The notes beneath the pieces are model-generated. The model saw only the letters and a list, made by a program, of their open reading frames with translations, made no database searches and was not told the DNA's origin. This document shows positions 55,387 through 64,000 of a stretch of DNA of 64,000 nt, in pieces (the stretch's first letter is position 1; each line of letters begins with the position of its first letter). Made by a program: the position numbers and the translations under genes. The DNA lies in assembly GCA_033675545.1 (NCBI GenBank), contig JAWDGP010000016.1, positions 43,501 to 107,500 of the forward strand, given 5' to 3'. This DNA comes from Elysia crispata. Taxonomy: Eukaryota; Mollusca; Gastropoda; Plakobranchidae.

Positions 55387-55405
55387 CTCTGCCTCTTTCT
55401 CTCTT
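55259..55405. repeat. (CTGT)/(CT)n tract at LINE 3' end
   Basis: CTGT words lead into a pure CT run at about 55317-55382. It directly abuts the LINE C-terminal coding end. Confidence 0.9.
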
Positions 55406-58400
55406 TAAAATAAGGAAAACTTACAAGACTATATGTAGAAATCACACTTTACACTATTTTATTGATCAAAACCTTTTTGGCATTCAAAATAATATTGATC
55501 AAAAAGTTCTTAGATCAACAAATAAACAGTAAATATATATAAAAAAAGTTACCACGGCAGTCTGAAATCAAAAGCATAACATGCTAATGATAATGGTAAT
55601 GACAACTCTGAATCAAAGCTTTCTTAATTGAATTTGGGAGTACAGTATATGCTTTTATATTCTAACAAAAACAAAAAACAAAAACCCAGGAAAAAAAAAC
55701 CAATAAAAACCCAGGTCCTTTATGTGGCAGAGTTTTTGATCTTTCACTGAAACTGAACTGAAGGACTGTAGTGATGAATCATGAATGCCTAAAGGACTGG
55801 TTGTTATTTATCTATCTACTTTATGCTAAGTAGTACACTAGAGCCTCAAATTTAATCTTCTGTGTAGATTTCTTTGTAGCTGTGGCTTTTGCTCAAATCC
55901 ATGGCTATTGTCCAATAAGTTCTTTTTTTTTCTCTTAAACTCTTCGATGTGGTTGATGAACGAAAAATGTGAGCCTATTTGCATGTTCAACTCTTCCCCA
56001 AAAAATATAAAGAGTTAAAACAATAAAACGATAGTAAGACCTTTACAGTACATCAACAGACTATCCAATTAGTTGTTTGAAATTTACAGAAGCCTTTCTA
56101 AACAATTTAAGATTATAATGACATTAAAAACAGCCATCTTCACAAATGAATATGATTTTCTTCTTTTCTATAAAAAGATAGGGGCCTTATTGGTAAAGAA
56201 ACTTTTCAGGGTTTAAAAAATAAAGATTTTTTAAGGGCATACCACAAGACAGTATTAAGTCTTTTGAATGTAATAATCTTGCCACATTGACCCAATCCCT
56301 AAGAAAATATTTTTAGGGCCACAACCAGAATTTAAACACAATGCAATATATGAGGCAAAATTGACAACTTATATTTATTTTATGGATACCTTTAATACCT
56401 ATTAAAGCAAATTTATACATACTGATGCTTTGTATACCAACATATTCTAGATAAAGTAGTGAACTTTCATAAAAAAAGTATACAAATTAAAAAAAAACTG
56501 TTGAATGTCATTCAATTTCCTCATCAGTGAAGTTCTAAAACCATCTCCAAACTCTATACAAACATCAAACAAAAAAGCTGTTTGAACCTGTTTTTCTCAA
56601 ACTCTTATTGTGTGCTAAATGTAATTTTCCAAATACATTAAAATATGAGAATAATATTGTGTTGGTAAATTGTAATCTGCATGAATTAAAAAAAAAAAGC
56701 TCAAATTGATCTTGAAATGGTGTATTTTGAGTAATATTCAAAAATATACCTTATGATTTGTCACTGACTACAAGTCATGTATGTGTACAGCTATGGTAAC
56801 TAACATACGGAAAAAAAATTCTGACTGTGTTTTCTGCAAGAAGATTTAAGAATTCACCTATAGTTTTTTTTTCTTTTTTTTTTAAGCTGGATTGTGAATT
56901 TCACATTTAAAATCAAACTTTCAACATAATGGTAAATACAGCAGTTAGGAAGCATTTCAGATTATACACAGATACCCACATATTCTAAAGAAAAACAATG
57001 CCATTCAGCATAAAATGACTTTGAACATTGAAACACATCAAAACTGTAGGTCAGATCAATTCACAAACTGGCCTGCCTGCTTGCACAAATAAAGTTTCAT
57101 GTAATTAATAATTGGAAATATCAATCAGCCAACAAGACTTAACATATCTGTAATTTGGATGTTCTTGAAACAATACAGTTATTCTTGTGGAATGAGATGT
57201 GAAGGGATAGAGGGTGAGGAGTTATTCCAACATTCTATTTCAATGACCATAATGTCACATAACTCTCTTGACCAACTTTAGAATCAAACAAAATCTATCA
57301 CCACAAAAGGAGATTTTAAGATATTGTTGTCATGTATTGGTAGTTAGGTGGCAAAATGGTCAATTGTAATAGCAGCTGTTGAGGTATGAAGCAACATTGC
57401 ATTTGTAATGGCATGAAACATGTTTTGTTAAGATAAGGCAGCTACGAAGAAAAGATAGTGAAAACAAGAAGCAGCAGCAAATTGAAATCAAAAGCATTGG
57501 TAAAGCCATTTTGGTAAGCTGTAAAGAAAACATCCAATTGATAAATGGTGATGATATAAAATATCTGTTGAACAAAACAGTGTAAATGCATCATTTAAAG
57601 AATTATGAAGTTCATAAATACACACAAAGTTGCAATAGAAGCAAAACAGATTTTATGTAAATGACTCCCAACTATTATAGCACAAAGCTGCAGCAAATTT
57701 AAAGATATGAAAATATAAAAGTTCTTTGCAGGAAAATGGTTTCAATCCAAAAACATTCCATTTCCTTTAGTAATAGTTTCATATGTCATCAAAACTCAAA
57801 GAAAACATACTTATAGTTATACCATATGTGCCAACTCTATGCCAGTAACAAAATCAGAATACCCTGGAAACTTTTAAAACATCAAAATCGCAAATAAAAC
57901 TGGTATACCTATATTTATATTTTGATTTTCACCATAATATTACATCTTGCATATCAAATGTAAAGATTTCGATTTAATGTCTGCACTTTTAAAGTGGAAT
58001 AAATAATATTATCTGCCATATGACATTTATGATATTGTAGAATATTGATGAAAGATTTTATTGCAAATAAGTGGAAAATCTTTATTGTAAAATAATGAGT
58101 CCTTTAAAAACAGATTGCAAAATATGAAAAGGCAATCAGTACCCTGCTCATAACTTTTAATACTCATTTGTAGTATGAATATATAAATAATGAATTATTG
58201 TTCTGTCTAGAAAGGAAATTATTGTCGTCAAAATAGAGGCATTACAAAAATTATGAAATAAAACAACACCCTGCAAAGGTTATTAAGAGATTCTTAGATC
58301 CAACTGTTGAACAAAGGCTTTGATCATAGTCATGAATACAATTTCTATAGGATTTAATATCGTTCACAGTCTGTTTTAATTCGAATGACTAAATCTCAAA

Positions 58401-61249
58401 TGAAATAGTTTGAATAAACCAATTATTAGATATTCCACAAGCTAGTCAATAGAGATTATGTCTTAGCAGGCACATCTGCTTCTTCCAAATGAATCAAAAG
58501 TGTTTTTCAATAAACAAAAAAATTTATGTAGCACATTACCCTGAATTTCTTAATAAAATCAAACACTGATTTCATTTATTTTCCCAAAAAAGTTTAACAA
58601 ATGAAAATGACAAACAAACATATATGGCCAATTGTGTTAAATGTTGAGTCTGCAGACTTGAATGTTTCCACGTTTTCAGATATGCATGATTCATGTCCTT
58701 TTACATGCACAATAATATTCGGCCTTTATTATATTACGACTATTGATGGCTTTCACTTGAAGAAATCCCTTAAATCCTGCCATGTTTAAAGAACAATTGA
58801 ACTGGCCATCTCTTTTTGGATTTTAACCTGCAAATCTAACATCACAATTCTGGTCAATTTTACACGACGACATAGATTGTATAGATATAGTGATTTCTTT
58901 TACCCTGACTTAGTTCCACAATGCAAAAGACCGTCTCACAGCCTCTTTTAAGACAAGACAAGATAAAATAAACTTAATTGATCACTCTTGGAGAAATAAA
59001 AAATGGACATGTCCATCAACATAAAAAGAATACAGGTGTATAATGCAAAATGATTAAAGATTATGAAATTATTAAGATTCTTTTAGTTAACTGGTTGACT
59101 CATGCTACAAGGTCTAGACTGCCATCTCAAAGGATGAAACTATTTAACAACAAAGATATTCAGTTGGTGCAACATTATGGTCTTAGAACAATTGTATTCT
59201 AACCGCAAAAGATACAAAACAATAAAAATATTTAAAACGCCTTAATTTAAAACCTGTATTTATGATATTAAACCTGCTTGAATCGCAAAAAGCTTTTATC
59301 AACTACACATCTGTGAAAAAATATTGTGAATTCCTACTTGAACTGCAGTTAAAGAAAACATTGTTTTTTATTATATACAGAAATAATCTTGCGCAATACA
59401 CAAAAATTATCCATCACAGAAGGACTACAGAATGTAAAAGAGCAGGGTCAAAATTCCAAAATAAATTGAGTACAAAAGCTGTCAATTGCCCAGGAATGCC
59501 AAGAAAGTCATGTATTAGTAATTTAGTTCCAATCTAAAGGCATAGGAGAAATGCAAATGGCTGAACTTTTCCTTGTTATTTCCTTTCTTTCAGGATAAAG
59601 AAAAATTTCTAAAAAGTCCACTCTAAAAAAATATACACATAAAGATATTAAATAGATCAACTGTGTTATTTTATGAGTCAGTATTGCTTTAATTTTATTG
59701 AAAAAGAGTGATAATCACAATCCTTGACATCAAAATGAAAAAAATCATAAAGAAAATATACACCAAATAATCTTAAGAGGTTCATAATCAAAGCCAAATA
59801 TCAATGTAAACCTTTGTATTGAATTTCTTTTGATTATCTATTAAAAAAAAAATTTCTTGTAAAAACATTGCACTACACATGTTAACAGCCACAGCTTTCT
59901 TTGCCATTTGCTCATATTTGAGGTGCATCTTGCTACAGAATTTTCGCTTGGCAAATACATGTAGTGACTCTAACATTAAAGTTGATTGAAGGTTAAAATA
60001 ATAATAAGGGTAAGAAAATCAAAAATTTTAATTTTTAGAAGCATATAATATTTATGTTTGTGCCTTTTTGTTTCCTTTTTAAATAAATAGTAAGATGGAT
60101 ATGGTGAAAAAATTGTGCTTGGCAAAAGCAATTACAGTTTGAGACCACTTCAGCATAATTTTGTGGTACAACAAAACATATCTTTATAAGGGAATGCCTT
60201 GAAGACAATAAGTATGCACAAGAAATAATGAATCTAGTGAAAAAAAGAAGATAAAACAAATCACAAGGTTAGTCACATTTTCAATGCATTCTGTAAAATA
60301 ACCCGTCAATCCAAATGAAAACAAGAGCAATCAATGTTCAAATTTCAAACAGGAAAAAGAAGGAAAGACAATATTCTTAAGAAGCTGTATTTAGATTACA
60401 TAAATGCACAGTGTAAATCGTTATATTAAATATTTTGATTTTAATTGTAAAGCATGTATGGGGATATCAATGTGCCCGCAACAGGCAAGTTTTATCATCA
60501 AAGTCAGCTGGACCATGTATATTCACAATGTGTATAGTTAAATGACATGGTAATAAGAAAATTAAAACAAATTCACCAATGAGAAGGGTGACAGTTCAGA
60601 TATTATTTTCTTGCACTGTGGACTTATATTACTAACTTCAAGATTCATTATCATGAGAAGGAAATTAAATTTACCAGAAAGACATGCTGAGGATAACAGT
60701 AGCCACATAAGATTTTAGAGCTATTTCATAAGTACTAAAATCCTTCATTATTTAATTAAGTGACATAAAATTATACAAAAAAAAAAAACCAGTAAAGAAG
60801 AGCTTACAGCACAAAAAATAAAATTAAACAAAAACAATGCCAAAAAAATGAACATATACTTTATATTTAGGAAGATGCACTTAATGCAATTAGGAGAAAA
60901 ATGTTCCCTCTCCACCGTCCTCCACCTGAAAAAAATTGAAAAGGGCATACATAAATTGTAAGTCAAATCAGTAAAACTTGGTGGTATGTTTTGTATCCAA
61001 TGAGGAAAAACTCATGCTGCAAAATTTGCAAAGATGTTCATTATTAAACATAGATGATCCTAAGAACAAAATTTCTAACAGCTGTTTTGAGAAAAACAAT
61101 GTATAAACTAAATCTCTACAGTACATGTCTTTTTTTTTTTTTTTTTTTTAAATTTAGACTGGTAAATCATACATGTGCATTTACATGATGCTAAAATTTG
61201 GATAATATGGGTATGACCCAGAATAAAGCTACATGATTAGCTCCACTCT
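55406..61249. other. Unique AT-rich region downstream of SELENON
   Basis: Nearly 6 kb without microsatellites and without recognisable exons on either strand. Part of it should be the SELENON 3' UTR, where a SECIS element is expected. Minus-strand ATGA sites were checked by eye for a following 11-12-base stem, an apical AA and a 3' GA, and none was convincing. Confidence 0.45.
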
Positions 61250-62200
61250 TTAATGGTGTTCTTTCAGCACAGCGTCTGCTTTCTCAATTCCATCCGTAAG
61301 AAATTTGTAGTAATTTTGAGCAGGTGGATCAGAAAACCTGATGAGTAAAAGAGGATAAAATTATAAGATCAATTTGCATATGATAATTTATTGAGGAAAA
61401 TAAGGATTTATCCTGTGTAAGCATAGCGCAGCACACAATATTGCTATTAATTATATTATTTCATAACAAATGTAGAATGAACAGCACGGCTGTTAAAGAG
61501 CCGCACCCGTGAAGCAGCTTGTAACCCGATCGGGTCATGGGGTCAACCACCCCCTGCAGAACGGGGATTCCCCTTTCCTCGCAACTTTAGATTTTAGATC
61601 TAATTTTCACATCAAAACAATGGAGAATTTAAGCTTATGCATGAAAGGAAGAACTACAAAAACCATATAATTTGTTACATCTATATTTCAGCGATACGAG
61701 GATATATTTTTTCCCCTTCTTTTCATTTAATTGAAGGAGTTATTGAGCGCTTTAATAAGTACATGAATCTGGAATAATTATAAGTTGGTGACGTTTTTTA
61801 CGGGACATTTATGAAAAATTGAAACAATTTTTGGGGATGTAATTTTTACAGCATTTTGTATATATGTTGAACTTAACACCCACCAAAGGGCATTAGCGAA
61901 GAGTTCTCCGTTTCCAAGTTATGCGGGTTTGAGTTATGATAGTCCACTTCTTACAGCGCTGGTACGGCGTTTTCATATAAAATAATAAATCTAAACAGCA
62001 ATAGAGCATCGTAGTTCAAGCTGTAGAGCGTCAATATATATGAGGGAGGCCTGGTGTTAACTTTTAACAAAATTAAAAACACGCACTAAGAAGAAAATGA
62101 AACTTGTGTAGGGTTGCGCATTGTCTTCCTTTACAGGTAAGTCATACGTTTACTTTGCCTTACGTTCTTCAATCGGCGGGGCGTGTGCTAAGAGTAAGAG

Positions 62201-62232
<32 letters not shown>

Positions 62233-62261
62233 ATCTATCTATCTCTCTCTCTGTCTCTGTC

Positions 62262-62310
<49 letters not shown>

Positions 62311-63832
62311 CTGTCTGTAATATTTTCAAGCTTTTATTATAACTTTCTTCAAACCTCTGACGCTTAGTGCTTTGAGTTTATTTACGTCACAATATTAAAA
62401 GCATATTGTAAAAATCTTTTTTTTTATGTTACTGGAAATGATTGTAAACACCAAAAGTTAGTAACGAGCCGTTGACAAAGTCCGCACAGAGAAACTTTTG
62501 ATTGTTCCCTCTATCTGCTACTTAACGATCTATCACAACAAGATCTGCAAACTTCATGGAGCTTTTGGTTGTGTTCAGATTCTAAGTGCTGCTCCATATT
62601 TAACAGTGTTGGTTTGAGGCTTCTAATGTAGATCTATAGTGCAGAGTGTTATTTGCGTGTAATTCGTGCAGACCCGAACGTGTGGAATTATTTTAAAAAG
62701 TCATATAAAATCATTGAAAAACTCTTCGCACTTGAAACTTTCACAAGTTCTTTATATTGATCTTTTAAATATTGGCAAACAATTTTTAAGCGATAAAATT
62801 GTTTCACTTTTGAAATATTCCTATTAAACTGAGGTGTTATGAAAATCAAGACTTTTTTCTGTTCTTTTACCAGAAGTATGAAGATTCACCTGCACCATCT
62901 AAACACTTTATAATTGAGAGATAAAAAATATAGCGTTGTATTCAGGACAATTTCAGCTTTAAAATGATTATTTGTTTGATATACTTGGTGTTAATGAGAC
63001 CAGATTTATTGCGATGCAAAAACAAGTAAAAGATCCCAATATTGGATTTAACAGCAGTGCACCGTCATGCACGGGCACACACGGTTGTAGCCTGCCTGAC
63101 AGGTGATTAATCACCGATCCGCCCACTAACTGCGGGTGTCTGAGGTAGGGCCTGGAAGCAAACTAAGTTGCCGCTTTTTGGTCTGTTTTAACAGCCGTGA
63201 CAGATATTAATTCACAAGGTAAATAATTCAAGTTTTCAGACCTTAAAAAATAGGCCATTTACTATATATTTAAGTATAGTTTATTCAAGCATGAATATTT
63301 CAAGTATCCTGCGTATCTTTAATTGTATTTCTCTAGGATATGTGTTAGCCTGTCTACCTGAGATTCATGAAGAAAAAAAATTTAATACTTCAAATGCATT
63401 TCCAGCATTCAGAACAGCAAAACCTTATTATGAAAAACAATTCAAACCACTAATAAAACTACACAGCTTTTCTAACATCTGGGGAAGATATTGATAATAA
63501 TGGAAGATTCTCCATTCATTGATAATGGTGGATTTGCGAAAGTGTCTCACTAGTGTAAGGCAACTTTGAGCACTAAAACACTTCTACCAGAATAAACATT
63601 GATACAGCTATTTAAAAAAAAAAACAGAAATCAGTGCAACATCGAAAAGTAAAAGTAAAACCTACCCAATGTTAACCGAAGTCATCTCCATATCAAGGAA
63701 GTCATTGGCATTTATCTTGTGAACAATGGTGCCATCGCTAAGAGCCACAACCATCAGAACAGGAAACTCATAAACATCCACAAACAGTTGAGCCAGAGAA
63801 GAATATTGCATAGAAGAATCTGCAGCATGCAC
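61250..63832 (-). CDS. SELENON: Selenoprotein N, last two coding exons (partial)
   Basis: Exons 63666-63832 and 61250-61337 (TAA stop) join in phase 2 with GT-AG ends. The first encodes the stretch VDVYEFPVLMVVALSDGTIV, then HKINANDFLDMEMTSVNIG; the second encodes FSDPPAQNYYKFLTDGIEKA and DAVLKEHH. This matches the vertebrate SELENON C-terminus, as I recall it, at [26 protein letters not shown] and DPSTATYMQFLKEGL. SELENON is an ER-membrane glycoprotein with an EF-hand and a thioredoxin-like SCUG redox site, linked to SERCA regulation and ER calcium. The UGA-containing exon should lie just right of the window. About 12 residues between the two conserved blocks are shorter than in vertebrates, so a small cassette exon may have been missed inside this intron, which also holds a (CT)n array. 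Confidence 0.85.
62197..62320. repeat. (CT)n array inside SELENON intron
   Basis: CT, CTAT and CTGT words with a pure CT run at about 62271-62306. It lies in the last visible SELENON intron. Confidence 0.93.
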
Positions 63833-64000
63833 CTTTGAATGAAAAATTACCACAAAAGAATAATTAAATTTTAAAGGTTCAAAGTTTTTCATATCAGTAA
63901 GGATTTGTATATATTGTCAAGCTAGGATTAATAAAAACAATTTTACAGATCAGCTTTGTGTAAAAATTACAGAGCTGCAGATTTTTTTTTCAAAACCCTA

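Noticed and set aside
60463..60501. Minus-strand hairpin ATGATAAAACTTGCC...GGGCACATTGAT as a SECIS candidate
   Set aside because: It has ATGA and TGAT ends, but the stem is only about 4 base pairs, there are mismatches next to the core, and no proper apical AA loop exists.
60890..60928. Acceptor-like site followed by VEDGGEGTFFS and TAA on the minus strand
   Set aside because: It recalls the acidic loop expected in SELENON, but it lies downstream of the SELENON stop exon and its frame does not fit the phase-2 junction.
61480..61590. GC-richer island around 61.5 kb as a SINE or tRNA
   Set aside because: Composition stands out, but no B-box motif or tail was found. It lies in a SELENON intron and stays unexplained.

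Overview
The window reads as animal nuclear DNA, AT-rich and packed with microsatellites. It holds genes split by many GT-AG introns, tRNA-derived SINE-like elements and a decayed LINE. Protein resemblance and this repeat style suggest a mollusc, perhaps a gastropod. That is an inference; no species-level marker was seen. There is no sign of prokaryotic gene organisation, CRISPR, prophage or operons.

Layout. From 1 to about 27.4 kb no protein-coding gene can be supported. This part is a repeat field: (CT/AG)n, (TTC)n, (AAC/AAT)n, (GATA)n and (AGT)n tracts, two composite arrays in which a fixed core alternates with a microsatellite of variable length (1.9-3.0 kb and 13.7-14.3 kb), a 16/32-bp minisatellite (11-12 kb), a 76-bp triplicate, and at least four tRNA-like SINE candidates. 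From 27.4 to 33.3 kb the sequence is unique, AT-rich and nearly free of microsatellites.

Genes. Three genes all lie on the minus strand. (1) BTBD9 is complete at 33531-42245: 12 coding exons, 750 codons before the stop, with an unusually long Gly/Gln/His/Ser-rich C-terminal tail. (2) TRMT5 is complete at 46936-52864: 7 coding exons, 535 codons, including a 47-bp terminal exon that is easy to miss because the previous exon reads on into its intron. (3) The last two coding exons of selenoprotein N (SELENON) are at 61250-63832; the rest of that gene, including the expected selenocysteine codon, lies beyond the right edge. Exon phases join correctly throughout BTBD9 and TRMT5 and across the one visible SELENON intron.

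Between TRMT5 and SELENON, at 54.1-55.26 kb on the plus strand, is a degenerate non-LTR retrotransposon. Reverse-transcriptase landmarks and the typical C-terminal end of the ORF are visible, and it is followed directly by a (CT)n tract. From 55.4 to 61.2 kb the sequence is unique and AT-rich and could include the SELENON 3' UTR. I looked there for a SECIS element by eye and did not find a convincing one.

The three genes have unrelated jobs: a CUL3-type BTB adaptor, a tRNA m1G37 methyltransferase and an ER redox/calcium selenoprotein. I see no functional cluster. The most unusual material is the repeat architecture, the TRMT5 3' end and the BTBD9 tail.
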